Below, in pieces: positions 15,844 through 28,781 of a stretch of DNA of 49,761 nucleotides. The DNA is from an uncultured Roseburia sp. (lineage in GTDB: Bacteria > Bacillota > Clostridia > Lachnospirales > Lachnospiraceae). The stretch covers positions 1-49,761 of the forward strand of contig CANSKO010000020.1 in assembly GCA_947647505.1 (NCBI GenBank), in the 5' to 3' direction. Each line of letters opens with the position of its first letter. The first letter of the stretch is position 1. The notes beneath the pieces are model-generated. The model saw only the letters and a list, made by a program, of their open reading frames with translations, did not search any database and was not told the origin of the DNA. Made by a program: the position numbers and the translations under genes.

Positions 15844-17199
15844 ATGGAAGCAGTTTTTGAAAAGTGGGAACAAATACTACAGTCCGTAAAAGAAGAATAT
15901 GCCATACAGGACGTCGCATTCAATTCCTGGCTAAAGCCCATGGAAATATGCGCCATAAAAGAAAACAATCTTTATATTTCAATCCCTTCCGAAGCCCAGC
16001 TTTTGGAAAACTACATTACAAGAAGATTCAAGCTTCCACTCAAAGTAGCCATTGCAGAAATAACAGGAATTGAGTATGAGCTTGTGTTCCTTCTTCCGGA
16101 ACAGGCAAAGCAGCTGCGCAATGCACAGCAAAAAAAACACCCTTCTTACGCGGAAGCTGCGGAACGGTCAAATCTGAATTCCAACTATACGTTTGAAACG
16201 TTCGTCGTAGGCAACAACAATCGTTTTGCGCAGTCCGCATCGCTTGCCGTTGCGGAATCGCCAGGCGAATATTACAATCCTCTCTATATATATGGAGGAC
16301 CGGGACTTGGAAAAACGCATCTGATGCATTCCATCGGCAATTATATTCTGGATCAGAATCCACAGGCCAGAGTGCTTTACGTGACTTCAGAAGTCTTTAC
16401 AAATGAAGTAATCGAAGCCATTCGAACCGGAAACGCCACCACGATGCCAAAGCTCAGAGAAAAGTATCGGACGGTTGACGTTTTGATGATTGACGATATC
16501 CAGTTTATAATAGGAAAAGAAAGCACGCAGGAAGAATTTTTTCATACATTCAACGTACTTCATGCCGCAGGAAAACACATCGTTTTAACTTCTGATAAAC
16601 CTCCAAAAGAAATGGAAACACTCGAAGAACGCATCAAATCCCGGTTTGAATGGGGATTAATTGCCAGCATCGAGCCGCCGGATTATGAAACGCGCATGGC
16701 GATTCTGCGCCGCAAAGTGGAATCAGACGCAATGGATCTTGACGACGATATCCTAAACTATATCGCCAACAACATCAAATCCAATATCCGGGAACTGGAA
16801 GGCGCTTTGAATAAGCTTTTGGCCTACAGTAATCTGGTAAACAAAAAGATTACAATGGACATTGCCATAGAAGAGCTTCAAAATATCATTACGCCGGACA
16901 AGCCGAAGGAAATCACGCCTCAGCTGATTATTGAAGTCGTGTCGGAGCATTTTCAGATCTCTCTGGAACAGATGATATCCAGAAATCGAAGCAGCAACGT
17001 GTCTTACCCGAGGCAGATTGCCATGTATCTGTGCAAAAATATGACAAACAGCTCGCTCGAATCCATTGGCGCGCTATTGGACAAGCGCGATCACACCACG
17101 ATCATGCACGGCATCGATAAAATAAAAAAAGAATACGAATCCAATGACAATACAAGAATTTTAATTGAAACGATTAAAAAGAAGATTAATCCAAATTAA
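15844..17199 (+). CDS. dnaA: Chromosomal replication initiator DnaA
   Basis: A 451-aa AAA+ initiator that binds DnaA boxes, opens the origin and loads the DnaB helicase. Domain I (about 1-85) interacts with helicase and regulators. Domain II is a short linker. Domain III has Walker A GGPGLGKTHLMHSIG (about 150-165) and Walker B VLMIDDIQF (about 215). Domain IV is the helix-turn-helix DNA-binding module with the signature DKRDHTTIMHGI near 420. Length is typical. DnaA boxes lie on both sides of the gene. Confidence 0.98.
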   Translation: MEAVFEKWEQILQSVKEEYAIQDVAFNSWLKPMEICAIKENNLYISIPSEAQLLENYITRRFKLPLKVAIAEITGIEYELVFLLPEQAKQLRNAQQKKHPSYAEAAERSNLNSNYTFETFVVGNNNRFAQSASLAVAESPGEYYNPLYIYGGPGLGKTHLMHSIGNYILDQNPQARVLYVTSEVFTNEVIEAIRTGNATTMPKLREKYRTVDVLMIDDIQFIIGKESTQEEFFHTFNVLHAAGKHIVLTSDKPPKEMETLEERIKSRFEWGLIASIEPPDYETRMAILRRKVESDAMDLDDDILNYIANNIKSNIRELEGALNKLLAYSNLVNKKITMDIAIEELQNIITPDKPKEITPQLIIEVVSEHFQISLEQMISRNRSSNVSYPRQIAMYLCKNMTNSSLESIGALLDKRDHTTIMHGIDKIKKEYESNDNTRILIETIKKKINPN

Positions 17200-17201
17200 G
17201 G

Positions 17202-17340
17202 TTATCCACATGACATACAGGATGCGTCCACCCGGTTTTTCTGTTTTTTAACAGGCTTATCCTTTTCATTTTCCTGATATTTAAAAGGATTTTAAGGGTT
17301 TTTCACATATTCACATCCTTTATTACTACTCCTACGAAAT
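17202..17340 (+). other. Replication origin, part 2: DnaA boxes and unwinding element
   Basis: Just after dnaA come a perfect DnaA box TTATCCACA (17202-17210), two abutting box-like sites TTTTTCACA (17299-17307) and ATATTCACA (17307-17315), and then ATTACTACTCCTACGAAAT (17322-17340), followed by a T-rich tract. A tandem box pair, short spacer, CTA-type triplets and an AT-rich tract is the layout of the B. subtilis DnaA-trio unwinding element. Strand separation probably starts here, between dnaA and dnaN. Confidence 0.75.
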
Positions 17341-17389
17341 CTTTTTTTATTTACTTCTATACAGCCACCTGAAAGGAGTTCTGCACAAC

Positions 17390-18496
17390 ATGAAATTACT
17401 ATGCAATAAATCCAACCTGCTCAAAGGCGTTTTAACCGTTTTAAAAGCAGTTCCGGTTCGAACGACAATGGCTATTCTGGAATGTATTTTAATTGATGCA
17501 TCTTATGATAAAATCAAGTTAACGGCAAATGACATGGAGCTTGGCATTGAAACGATCATAGACGGTCAGATTTTAGAGCCTGGCATAATCGCTTTGGATG
17601 CGAAGATTTTTTCAGAAATCATACGAAAGCTTCCGGATAATGAAGTTACAATCGAAACAGACGGTTCTTTTCAGACAAATATAACGTGTGAAAAAGCCAA
17701 ATTCCATATTCTTGGCAAATCCGGAGATGATTTTTCATATCTTCCGGACGTAGAACGCAAAGAATCGATTTCTATGTCGCAGTTTACCTTAAAAGAAATG
17801 ATTCGACAGACAATTTTTTCGATTTCAGACAACGACAGCAATAAAATTATGTCGGGAGAGCTTTTTGAAATTCAGGAAAACCGATTTCGCGTTGCATCTT
17901 TGGACGGCCATCGGATTTCAATTCGAAATGTGGAATTAAAAGAACAGTATGGCTATAAAAGAGTTATTGTTCCCGGGAAGACGTTAAGCGAAATCAGCAA
18001 AATTCTTCCGGGATCGGCGGAAGAGGACGTGACGCTGTTCATTACGGAGAATCATATTATTTTTGAATTTGAACGGACAACCGTCGTTTCCAGATTAATT
18101 GACGGAGAATACTTTAATATCGATCAGATGCTTTCTTCCGACTATGAGACGAAGCTGCGCATTCCGAAGAAAGAGCTGTTAGACTGTATCGACCGTGCGA
18201 CGCTTCTGATTAAGGAAGGGGATAAAAAGCCGATTATTATGAATATATCGGATGCGTCAATGGAACTGAAGATCAATTCTTTTATCGGATCTATGAACGA
18301 GGACATTGATATTCAGAAAGAAGGTAAGGATATCTTAATCGGATTTAATCCCAAGTTTTACATTGACGCGCTGCGCGTCATTGATGACGAGGAAATTACG
18401 ATTTACATGGTGAATCCAAAAGCTCCATGTTTTATAAAAGATGACAATGAAAGCTATATTTATCTGATACTCCCGGTCAATTTTAACGCGTCATAG
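17390..18496 (+). CDS. dnaN: DNA polymerase III beta sliding clamp
   Basis: A 368-aa ring-forming clamp that tethers polymerase and repair proteins to DNA. It contains the usual three repeated clamp folds, opening MKLLCNKSNLLKGVLTVLKA and ending with a Met/Pro-rich tail (YLILPVNFN) that lines the protein-binding pocket. AAAGGAG lies upstream of the ATG. It is the first gene after the unwinding region and probably co-expressed with the S4 protein and recF. Confidence 0.97.
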   Translation: MKLLCNKSNLLKGVLTVLKAVPVRTTMAILECILIDASYDKIKLTANDMELGIETIIDGQILEPGIIALDAKIFSEIIRKLPDNEVTIETDGSFQTNITCEKAKFHILGKSGDDFSYLPDVERKESISMSQFTLKEMIRQTIFSISDNDSNKIMSGELFEIQENRFRVASLDGHRISIRNVELKEQYGYKRVIVPGKTLSEISKILPGSAEEDVTLFITENHIIFEFERTTVVSRLIDGEYFNIDQMLSSDYETKLRIPKKELLDCIDRATLLIKEGDKKPIIMNISDASMELKINSFIGSMNEDIDIQKEGKDILIGFNPKFYIDALRVIDDEEITIYMVNPKAPCFIKDDNESYIYLILPVNFNAS

Positions 18497-18540
18497 AAGC
18501 GGGAGGAGGCAGACAGAAAAAAGTTAAAGGAACAGGAAAT

Positions 18541-18749
18541 ATGAACATTCATTTACGTGAAGGAGAAAGCTTTATACGATTAGGACAGGCGATGAAAAAG
18601 GCTGGTCTGGCAGATTCCGGCGCAGCGGCCGGGATTGTGATTTCGAATGGAGCAGTTTCGGTCAATGGAGAAGTGGAAACAAGAAGAGGGAGGAAGCTGT
18701 ATCCCGGGGATGCGTTTGTCTTTGAGGATACGTCGGTTTTGGTAGTTCA

Positions 18750-18753
<4 letters not shown>
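18541..18753 (+). CDS. S4-domain RNA-binding protein (YaaA/RlbA-like)
   Basis: A 70-aa protein formed almost entirely of one S4 RNA-binding domain (IRLGQAMKKAGLADSGAAAG, then VNGEVETRRGRKLYPGD). In B. subtilis the gene between dnaN and recF encodes a similar S4 protein linked to large-subunit assembly. Its stop overlaps the recF start by four bases (ATGA), so translation is coupled. Confidence 0.93.
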
Positions 18754-21759
<3,006 letters not shown>

Positions 21760-21775
21760 AGAGGTTTTAAAATAA

Positions 21776-24271
21776 ATGGATGATAAGATTTTTGATCAGA
21801 TTCATGACGTTGACCTAAAGAAGACAATGGAGACGTCCTATATTGATTATGCGATGAGCGTAATCGCATCCAGAGCGTTGCCGGATGTCAGGGACGGATT
21901 AAAACCGGTACAGCGCAGGGTGTTATACTCCATGATTGAGCTGAATAACGGGCCTGACAAGCCGCACAGAAAATGTGCGCGTATCGTCGGTGATACGATG
22001 GGTAAATATCATCCGCATGGCGACAGCTCCATTTATGGCGCGCTTGTCAATATGGCGCAGAAATGGTCTACGAGATATCCGCTTGTAGACGGACATGGCA
22101 ATTTTGGCTCTATGGACGGAGACGGCGCGGCCGCAATGCGTTATACGGAGGCAAGGCTGAGTAAGATTTCTATGGAAATGCTGGCGGATATCGGCAAAAA
22201 TACCGTAGATTTCGTGCCAAACTTCGACGAAACGGAAAAAGAGCCAACCGTGCTTCCTTCCCGGTATCCAAATCTTTTGGTAAACGGAACGTCGGGCATT
22301 GCCGTAGGAATGGCGACGAACATACCGCCGCACAATTTAAAAGAAGTCATCCGCGCGGTTGTAAAAATCATTGATAATCAGGTTCTGGAAGAAAGAGAGA
22401 CAGATCTGGAAGAAGTGCTTTCCATCGTAAAGGGGCCGGATTTTCCAACCGGCGGCACAATACTTGGAACGGCCGGCATCAAGCAGGCGTATTGTACCGG
22501 CCGCGGAAAAATACGCGTACGCGCCGTGACGGATATTGAAGCGATGGCAAATGGAAAGAGCCGCATCGTTGTGACGGAGCTTCCATATATGGTAAATAAG
22601 GCAAGGCTGATTGAAAAAATTGCAGAGCTGGCGCGGGATAAAAAAATTGACGGCATTACGGATTTAAGAGATGAATCCAATCGGCAGGGCATACGCGTCT
22701 GCATTGAGCTGCGCAGAGACGTCAGCGCAAAAGTGATTTTAAATCAGCTGTACAAGCATACGCAGCTTCAGGATACGTTTGGCGTTAATATGATTGCGCT
22801 TGTAAAGAATGAGCCAAAGGTTTTAAATCTGCATCAGATGCTGTGCTACTATCTGGATCATCAGAAGGACGTTGTAACGCGCAGGACGAAATATGATCTG
22901 AATAAGGCGGAAGAGCGCGCGCATATTTTGAAAGGGCTTTTGATTGCGCTTGATCATATTGATGAAGTGATTTCTATTATTCGAGGCAGCCGCAGCACAG
23001 CGGAGGCAAAAGGAAAGTTACAGGAGCGTTTTGGATTAACGGACGTACAGGCGCAGGCAATCGTCGATATGCGTCTGCGCGCGCTGACCGGTCTGGAGCG
23101 GGAAAAGATCGAAGCGGAATACGCAGAACTGATGAAAAAAATTGCGGAGCTGAAGGAAATACTGGCGGATGAAAAGAAGCTGCTTGGCGTTATACGGGAA
23201 GAAATTATGCTGATCTCTGAAAAATATGGAGACGATCGAAGGACTTCCATTGGCTTTGATGAATACGATATTTCGATGGAGGATATGATTCCAAAGGCAA
23301 ATACCGTAATCTGCATGACAAAGCTTGGATACGTTAAGCGCATGAGCGTCGATAATTTCCGCAGTCAGCATCGCGGCGGCAGAGGCATCAAAGGCATGGA
23401 AACGATCGAGGATGATTATATCGAAGAGCTTTTGATGACGACGACGCATCATTACCTGATGTTTTTTACCAATACGGGAAAGGTGTATCGTCTGAAAGCG
23501 TACGAAATACCGGAAGCCTCCAGGATAGCGCGCGGAACGGCTATTATTAATCTGATGCAGCTTTTGCCGGGGGAAAAGATTACGGCCGTTATTCCAATCA
23601 GCGAATATCTGGATGGCCATTATCTTTTTATGGCGACAAAAAAAGGAATTGTAAAAAAGACGCAGATACGCGAATATGCGAATATCCGCAAGACGGGGCT
23701 TTCCGCGATCAATCTTCGGGAGGACGATGAATTAATCGAAGTAAAGAAAACGGACAGCACGAAGGACATTATTCTCGCGACAAAGTATGGCCAGTGCATT
23801 CGTTTTTGTGAAACGGACGTCAGAAGCACGGGAAGAAGTTCAATGGGCGTCATCGGCATGAATCTGATGGACGGAGATGAAGTGATTGGCATGCAGATGC
23901 ATACGCAGGGAGAATATCTGCTGATTGCTTCTGAAAAGGGACTTGGAAAACGGACAAGAATGGATGAGTTTTCTGCGCAGAATCGTGGCGGAAAAGGCGT
24001 AAAATGCTATAAGATTACAGAAAAGACAGGCAATCTTGTTGGCATTAAAGCGGTAAATGATGACAATGAGATTATGATTATTACGACGGAGGGCATTATC
24101 ATCCGCATGAAGGTGGAAGACATTTCCATTGTAGGACGCGTCACCTCCGGCGTAAAATTAATCAATATGGATGAGGACGTTACGATTGCCAGCATTGCAA
24201 AGGTCAGGGAGGATAAGAGCCTGATGGAAGAGATTGACCATGCAAAAGAAGAAGAAGAGGAAATACAATAA
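21776..24271 (+). CDS. gyrA: DNA gyrase subunit A
   Basis: An 831-aa breakage-rejoining subunit. The quinolone-resistance region reads [19 protein letters not shown]; Ser is kept at the position equal to E. coli Ser83, while the position equal to Asp87 is Gly. The active-site Tyr lies in [13 protein letters not shown] coiled-coil gate follows (about 350-500), then a six-bladed C-terminal domain with the GyrA box [11 protein letters not shown] (about 535) that wraps DNA, which marks gyrase rather than topoisomerase IV. It lies 16 bp after gyrB, and an acidic tail (EEEEEIQ) closes the protein. Confidence 0.98.
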   Translation: MDDKIFDQIHDVDLKKTMETSYIDYAMSVIASRALPDVRDGLKPVQRRVLYSMIELNNGPDKPHRKCARIVGDTMGKYHPHGDSSIYGALVNMAQKWSTRYPLVDGHGNFGSMDGDGAAAMRYTEARLSKISMEMLADIGKNTVDFVPNFDETEKEPTVLPSRYPNLLVNGTSGIAVGMATNIPPHNLKEVIRAVVKIIDNQVLEERETDLEEVLSIVKGPDFPTGGTILGTAGIKQAYCTGRGKIRVRAVTDIEAMANGKSRIVVTELPYMVNKARLIEKIAELARDKKIDGITDLRDESNRQGIRVCIELRRDVSAKVILNQLYKHTQLQDTFGVNMIALVKNEPKVLNLHQMLCYYLDHQKDVVTRRTKYDLNKAEERAHILKGLLIALDHIDEVISIIRGSRSTAEAKGKLQERFGLTDVQAQAIVDMRLRALTGLEREKIEAEYAELMKKIAELKEILADEKKLLGVIREEIMLISEKYGDDRRTSIGFDEYDISMEDMIPKANTVICMTKLGYVKRMSVDNFRSQHRGGRGIKGMETIEDDYIEELLMTTTHHYLMFFTNTGKVYRLKAYEIPEASRIARGTAIINLMQLLPGEKITAVIPISEYLDGHYLFMATKKGIVKKTQIREYANIRKTGLSAINLREDDELIEVKKTDSTKDIILATKYGQCIRFCETDVRSTGRSSMGVIGMNLMDGDEVIGMQMHTQGEYLLIASEKGLGKRTRMDEFSAQNRGGKGVKCYKITEKTGNLVGIKAVNDDNEIMIITTEGIIIRMKVEDISIVGRVTSGVKLINMDEDVTIASIAKVREDKSLMEEIDHAKEEEEEIQ

Positions 24272-24288
24272 GAGTGCATAAGCGACAT

Positions 24289-24316
24289 CCGGGCTGTTTG
24301 ATACAGCCCGTTTTGT
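24289..24316 (+). terminator. Terminator after gyrA
   Basis: CGGGCTGT and ACAGCCCG (8 bp) enclose a short loop and are followed by TTTTGTCCCTTTT. It closes the dnaA-gyrA gene series. Confidence 0.75.
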
Positions 24317-24339
24317 CCCTTTTGGAAGGGAGGATCTTT

Positions 24340-25131
24340 ATGCCGCAGACGTTTTATGAGGTTTTGTGCATATTTTTTCTGTATGCGTTTCTGGGCTGGT
24401 GTACGGAAGTCGCGTATGCCGCGCTTGATCTTGGAAAGTTTGTAAATCGCGGATTTTTAAATGGACCGTACTGCCCGATCTATGGGATTGGCGTATTGAT
24501 CGTTCTTGTTATTCTAACGCCGTTGAAGCGTAATGTATTTTTGCTTTATATCGGTTCCGTGCTTTTAACGAGCATTTTGGAGTTTTTGACCGGTTATGTT
24601 TTGGAGCGGGTATTTCATAACAAATGGTGGGATTATTCCGGGTATCCATTTCAGATTAAAGGCTATGTCTGTTTGAAATTTTCCGTATTATGGGGATTTG
24701 CGTGCAGTTTTATTGTCCTTGTGTTTCATCCGATTGCGCTTTCATTTCTTCGTATCATTCCAAAAATGCTTGGAATATGCAGTTTGACTGCTCTGTCCTT
24801 TCTATGTGCCGTCGATTGTATTTTTACGGTAGGAAACATACTGAAATTCAACAAACGGCTTCGCATTATGGAAGAAATAGCGGAAAAAATCAGAGAAATA
24901 TCGGATGAGATCGGTGAAAATATTTACGAGAAGACGACATTAGCCATTGAAAAGAAAGAAGCGTATGAAGAATTGAGCGTCCGTTACAGGGAGCTTGCAG
25001 AAAAGAAAATCCGCGGTCACGATCGCCTGTTAAAAGCGTTTCCCGGAATGCAGTCAAAAAAATACAATGATTCTTTGCTGAAATTAAAAGAGCGTTTGAA
25101 ACATATGGCGCGAAACAGAAAGGAAGGGTAA
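24340..25131 (+). CDS. CmpB-like multi-pass membrane protein (putative ABC permease family)
   Basis: A 263-aa protein with about five to six hydrophobic segments in residues 1-165. It opens MPQTFYEVLCIFFLYAFLGW, with CTEVAYAALDLGKFVNRGFL and GPYCPIYGIG next, the pattern of the CmpB / putative ABC-transporter permease family (PF06541). Substrate and partner are unknown; no ATPase gene is adjacent. The C-terminal third (about 170-263) is a charged, coiled-coil-like cytoplasmic tail. GGGAGG 7 bases before the ATG sets the start. It is followed at 8 bp by the fumarase alpha gene, with no evident functional link. Confidence 0.75.
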   Translation: MPQTFYEVLCIFFLYAFLGWCTEVAYAALDLGKFVNRGFLNGPYCPIYGIGVLIVLVILTPLKRNVFLLYIGSVLLTSILEFLTGYVLERVFHNKWWDYSGYPFQIKGYVCLKFSVLWGFACSFIVLVFHPIALSFLRIIPKMLGICSLTALSFLCAVDCIFTVGNILKFNKRLRIMEEIAEKIREISDEIGENIYEKTTLAIEKKEAYEELSVRYRELAEKKIRGHDRLLKAFPGMQSKKYNDSLLKLKERLKHMARNRKEG

Positions 25132-25139
25132 CATTCATT

Positions 25140-25985
25140 ATGATTCGAACAATAGACGTCAGTCTGATTACAGAACGCATTTGTGAAATGTGCATAAAGG
25201 CAAATCATGTTCTTTCCGACGATATGAAAGAAGCCTTGCAGGAAGCCGCCGTTTCAGAGCAGTCTGCACTGGGTAAAAAAATCCTGCATCAGCTTCTTAA
25301 CAATCTTACGATTGCGCAGGAAGAGAGGATTCCGATTTGTCAGGATACGGGCATGGCCATTGTTTTTCTGGAAATCGGACAGGATGTGCATTTTGAAGGC
25401 GGAAGTATGGAAGAAGCCGTACAGGAAGGCGTAAGAGAGGGATATGCAAAAGGCTATTTGCGCAAATCCGTCGTAAACGATCCGATTTTAAGGGAAAATA
25501 CAAAGGACAACACGCCGGCAGTGATTCATTATTCCATTGTGCCGGGAGAAAAGGTAAAGATTACGTTTGCGCCAAAGGGGTTTGGAAGCGAGAATATGAG
25601 CCGGATCTTTATGTTAAAGCCTTCTGATGGAATAGAAGGCATAAAGGAGGCGATTCTAACGGCGGTATCGAATGCGGGGCCAAATGCATGTCCGCCGCTT
25701 GTAGTAGGCGTTGGCATAGGAGGCGACTTTGAAAAAGCCGCGCTTATGGCGAAACAGGCGCTGACAAGACAAACGGGCGCGCATTCTGATCTTCCCCATA
25801 TCCACGCTTTGGAGCAGGAGCTGCTGCAGAAGATCAATGCGCTTTCCATTGGGCCGGGAGGACTTGGCGGCAGCAATACGGCGCTTGCCGTCCATATTGA
25901 TACGTATCCGACACATATAGCGGGACTTCCGGTGGCTGTAAATATTTGCTGTCATGTAAACCGTCACGTTGTGGAATGGCTATAG
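25140..25985 (+). CDS. fumA: Class I fumarate hydratase, alpha subunit
   Basis: A 281-aa catalytic subunit of the two-subunit [4Fe-4S] hydro-lyase (fumarate to malate; L-tartrate dehydratase is the close relative). Cys residues expected to hold the cluster are in PICQDTGMA, SNAGPNACPPLVVGVGIGG and near the end (NICCHVNRH). Length matches alpha subunits. The beta subunit follows after 36 bp. In an anaerobe this enzyme fits a partial reductive or oxidative TCA branch. The gene symbol is used in the two-subunit sense, not for the fused E. coli FumA. Confidence 0.92.
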   Translation: MIRTIDVSLITERICEMCIKANHVLSDDMKEALQEAAVSEQSALGKKILHQLLNNLTIAQEERIPICQDTGMAIVFLEIGQDVHFEGGSMEEAVQEGVREGYAKGYLRKSVVNDPILRENTKDNTPAVIHYSIVPGEKVKITFAPKGFGSENMSRIFMLKPSDGIEGIKEAILTAVSNAGPNACPPLVVGVGIGGDFEKAALMAKQALTRQTGAHSDLPHIHALEQELLQKINALSIGPGGLGGSNTALAVHIDTYPTHIAGLPVAVNICCHVNRHVVEWL

Positions 25986-25989
25986 CGTT

Positions 25990-25998
25990 TGTGGATAA
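25990..25998 (-). promoter_or_regulatory. Isolated DnaA-box match
   Basis: TGTGGATAA, a perfect 9-bp consensus DnaA box on the minus strand, lies in the 36-bp gap between the two fumarase genes. A chance match is quite possible. Confidence 0.3.
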
Positions 25999-26021
25999 TA
26001 TGACTGAAATCGGAGGATAGT

Positions 26022-26555
26022 ATGGATAAATATATTAAAATGCCAATGGATGAAGAAACGGCGGCGCAATTAAAGTGTGGGGATTACGTGTATCTGACGG
26101 GAACGGTTTATGTTGCAAGAGATGCGGCGCATCAGCGCATGACAGAAGCGCTTGCGCGCGGAGAATCGCTTCCAATTCCAATAAAAAACGCCGCAATTTA
26201 TTATATGGGCCCTTCTCCTGCAAGAGAAGGCAGGCCGATTGGTTCCGCGGGGCCTACAACGTCCGGCCGTATGGATAAATATACGCCCGCTCTGCTCGAT
26301 CTTGGATTGCGGGCAATGATTGGAAAGGGAAAACGAAGTCAGGAAGTGATCGATGCGATCGTGCGGAATGGAGCGGTTTATTTTGCAGCAGTCGGCGGCG
26401 CCGGGGCGCTTTTGTCAAAATGCATTGTAAAATCCGAACTGGTGTGCTATGAAGATCTGGGCGCGGAGGCGATTTTAAAAATCGAGGTAAAAGATTTTCC
26501 GGTTATTACGGTGATTGACCGGGATGGAAACAATCTTTATGATTTGTCCTTTTAA
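26022..26555 (+). CDS. fumB: Class I fumarate hydratase, beta subunit
   Basis: A 177-aa swivelling-domain subunit that completes the active site of the alpha subunit. Signatures: GDYVYLTGTVYVARDAAHQR, GPSPAREGRPIGSAGPTTSG and the KGKRSQEVIDA stretch that leads to FAAVGGAGAL. Cys143 and the C-terminal EVKDFPVITVIDRDGNNLY are typical. GGAGG lies upstream of the ATG. It is co-oriented with the alpha gene. Confidence 0.92.
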   Translation: MDKYIKMPMDEETAAQLKCGDYVYLTGTVYVARDAAHQRMTEALARGESLPIPIKNAAIYYMGPSPAREGRPIGSAGPTTSGRMDKYTPALLDLGLRAMIGKGKRSQEVIDAIVRNGAVYFAAVGGAGALLSKCIVKSELVCYEDLGAEAILKIEVKDFPVITVIDRDGNNLYDLSF

Positions 26556-26612
26556 GAATGTATGGAACGTGTTACAATGCTTATATATGCTTGATTTATA
26601 GGAGGAATGGAA

Positions 26613-28775
26613 TTGAAAATCATAAAGCGTTCCGGGGAAGAGGTCGGGTTCGACATTTCAAAAATTATAGCGGCCGTGCATAAAGCCAATAAAGAAGTGG
26701 AACCGTCCAGAAGACTTGGGACAAAACAGATTCAGACGATCGCGCAGAATGTGGAAGAAATCTGCAAGGCGTCTACCCGCGCGATGAGCGTGGAAGAAAT
26801 TCAGGATGAAGTGGAAGATCAGATTATGCGCGCAGGAGCGCATCGCGTTGCAAAAGTATATATTACATATCGGTATAAGCGGCAGCTTGTCCGTCAGTCG
26901 AATACGACGGATGCGCAGATCATTACGATTATTGAAAGCCAGAACGAAGAGGCGAAGCAGGAGAACTCCAATAAAAATCCTCTGCTTGCATCGACGCAGA
27001 GGGATTATATGGCGGGAGAGGTCAGCAAGGATATTGCAAAGCGCTTCCTGCTTCCAAAAGAAGTCTGGGAAGCGCATGAAAATGGCGTGATTCATTTTCA
27101 TGACGCGGATTATTTTGCGCAGCATATTCACAATTGCTGTCTCGTAAATCTGGACGATATGCTGCAAAATGGAACGGTCATCAGCGAAACGAAAATTGAC
27201 CGTCCAAATTCGTTTTCCGTCGCCTGTACGGTAGCGTCGCAGATTATTGCGCAGGTGGCTTCCAGTCAGTATGGCGGACAGTCGGTCAGCGCGTATCACC
27301 TGTCAAAATTTGTCGCTTCTTCGCGGGAAAAATTTCGCAGGGAGGTCCGGGAGGAATTTGAAGAAGCCGGCATTTCTGCAGACGAAGAGCAGATACAAAA
27401 AGTTGCGGAAGAGCGTGTATTAAAGGATATCGACAAAGGCGTGCAGACGATTCAGTATCAGGTCGTTACGCTGATGACGACAAACGGACAGGCTCCGTTT
27501 ATTACGCTGTTTTTATATTTGGATGAAGCGCCGGAGGGACAGGAAAGGTCAGACCTTGCCATGGTGATTCGTTCTGTGTTAAACCAGAGGATTCTCGGTG
27601 TAAAAAATGAAAAAGGAGTTTACATCACTCCGGCGTTTCCAAAACTAATCTATGTACTGGATGAGGATAATATTACGGAAACGAGCCAGTTCTGGGATTT
27701 GACGCTTCTTGCGGCCAAATGCACCGCAAAGCGGATGGTTCCGGATTATATTTCCGCGAAGATCATGCGAAAGCTCAAACAGGGCAACGTGTACACCTGT
27801 ATGGGATGCCGTTCCTTTCTGACCGTCTATCGGGATGAAAAAGAACAGTTTCAGTTTTATGGCAGGTTCAATCAGGGCGTCTGCACCATCAATCTGGTGG
27901 ACGTCGCCTGTTCCTCGATGGGAGATTTTGAGGAATTCTGGAACATTCTGGAGGATCGTCTGGAGCTTTGCTATAAAGCTCTGATGGCAAGGCACAACCG
28001 TCTGATGGGGACGAAATCAGACATTGCTCCTATTTTGTGGCAGTATGGCGCGCTGGCAAGGTTAAAAAAGGGAGAAACGATTGATAAGCTGCTTTTAAAC
28101 GGATATTCCACGATCTCATTGGGATATGCCGGACTTTGCGAATGCGTGCATTATATGACGGGCAAAAATCACACCGATCCATCGGCGACGCCATTTGCGC
28201 TGGAAGTAATGCAGCGTTTAAATGACGCGTGTGCAAAATGGAAACAAAAGGAGCAGATTGATTTTTCCGTATATGGGACGCCTCTGGAATCTACGACATA
28301 TAAATTTGCGAAATGTCTGCAAAAGCGTTTTGGCGTGATCAAAGGCGTTACCGATAAAAATTATATTACGAATTCCTATCATGTGCATGTAACGGAAGAA
28401 ATTGGAGCGTTTGAAAAACTGGGCTTTGAAGCGCAGTTTCAGAAGCTTTCGCCGGGCGGCGCCATCAGCTATGTGGAGGTTCCGAATTTACAGGATAATC
28501 TGCCCGCTGCGCTTGCCGTCATGCAGTATATTTATGAGAATATCATGTATGCGGAGCTGAATACAAAAAGCGACTATTGCAGCATCTGCGGCTATGACGG
28601 AGAAATTCGAATCGTAACGGATGCGCATGGCAAGCTGGCCTGGGAATGCCCAAATTGCGGCAACCGGGATCAGAATACGATGAGCGTGGCGAGACGCACG
28701 TGCGGTTATATCGGAACGCAGTACTGGAATCAGGGAAGAACGCAGGAAATCAAAGAGCGCGTGCTTCATCTGTAA
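26613..28775 (+). CDS. nrdD: Anaerobic ribonucleoside-triphosphate reductase
   Basis: A glycyl-radical class III reductase (720 aa from the TTG start) that makes dNTPs without oxygen. An N-terminal ATP-cone (about 1-90; IIKRSGEEVGFDISKI) senses ATP/dATP. The core contains HDADYFAQHIHNCCLVN and MGCRSF. The C-terminal zinc site CSICG/CPNCG precedes the radical loop ARRTCGYIG with the radical Gly about 23 residues from the end. I favour the TTG at 26613 over the ATG at 26607 because GGAGG ends at 26605, only one base from that ATG but 7 from the TTG. The activase gene nrdG is not beside it. Confidence 0.95.
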   Translation: MKIIKRSGEEVGFDISKIIAAVHKANKEVEPSRRLGTKQIQTIAQNVEEICKASTRAMSVEEIQDEVEDQIMRAGAHRVAKVYITYRYKRQLVRQSNTTDAQIITIIESQNEEAKQENSNKNPLLASTQRDYMAGEVSKDIAKRFLLPKEVWEAHENGVIHFHDADYFAQHIHNCCLVNLDDMLQNGTVISETKIDRPNSFSVACTVASQIIAQVASSQYGGQSVSAYHLSKFVASSREKFRREVREEFEEAGISADEEQIQKVAEERVLKDIDKGVQTIQYQVVTLMTTNGQAPFITLFLYLDEAPEGQERSDLAMVIRSVLNQRILGVKNEKGVYITPAFPKLIYVLDEDNITETSQFWDLTLLAAKCTAKRMVPDYISAKIMRKLKQGNVYTCMGCRSFLTVYRDEKEQFQFYGRFNQGVCTINLVDVACSSMGDFEEFWNILEDRLELCYKALMARHNRLMGTKSDIAPILWQYGALARLKKGETIDKLLLNGYSTISLGYAGLCECVHYMTGKNHTDPSATPFALEVMQRLNDACAKWKQKEQIDFSVYGTPLESTTYKFAKCLQKRFGVIKGVTDKNYITNSYHVHVTEEIGAFEKLGFEAQFQKLSPGGAISYVEVPNLQDNLPAALAVMQYIYENIMYAELNTKSDYCSICGYDGEIRIVTDAHGKLAWECPNCGNRDQNTMSVARRTCGYIGTQYWNQGRTQEIKERVLHL

Positions 28776-28781
28776 AAGTTC

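Noticed and set aside
26550..26600. NrdR box upstream of nrdD
   Set aside because: The TTATATATGC stretch resembles part of the motif, but the paired ACA...TGT flanks are missing.
26607..26609. ATG start for nrdD
   Set aside because: The ribosome site ends one base before it, too close for initiation; the TTG at 26613 has normal spacing.
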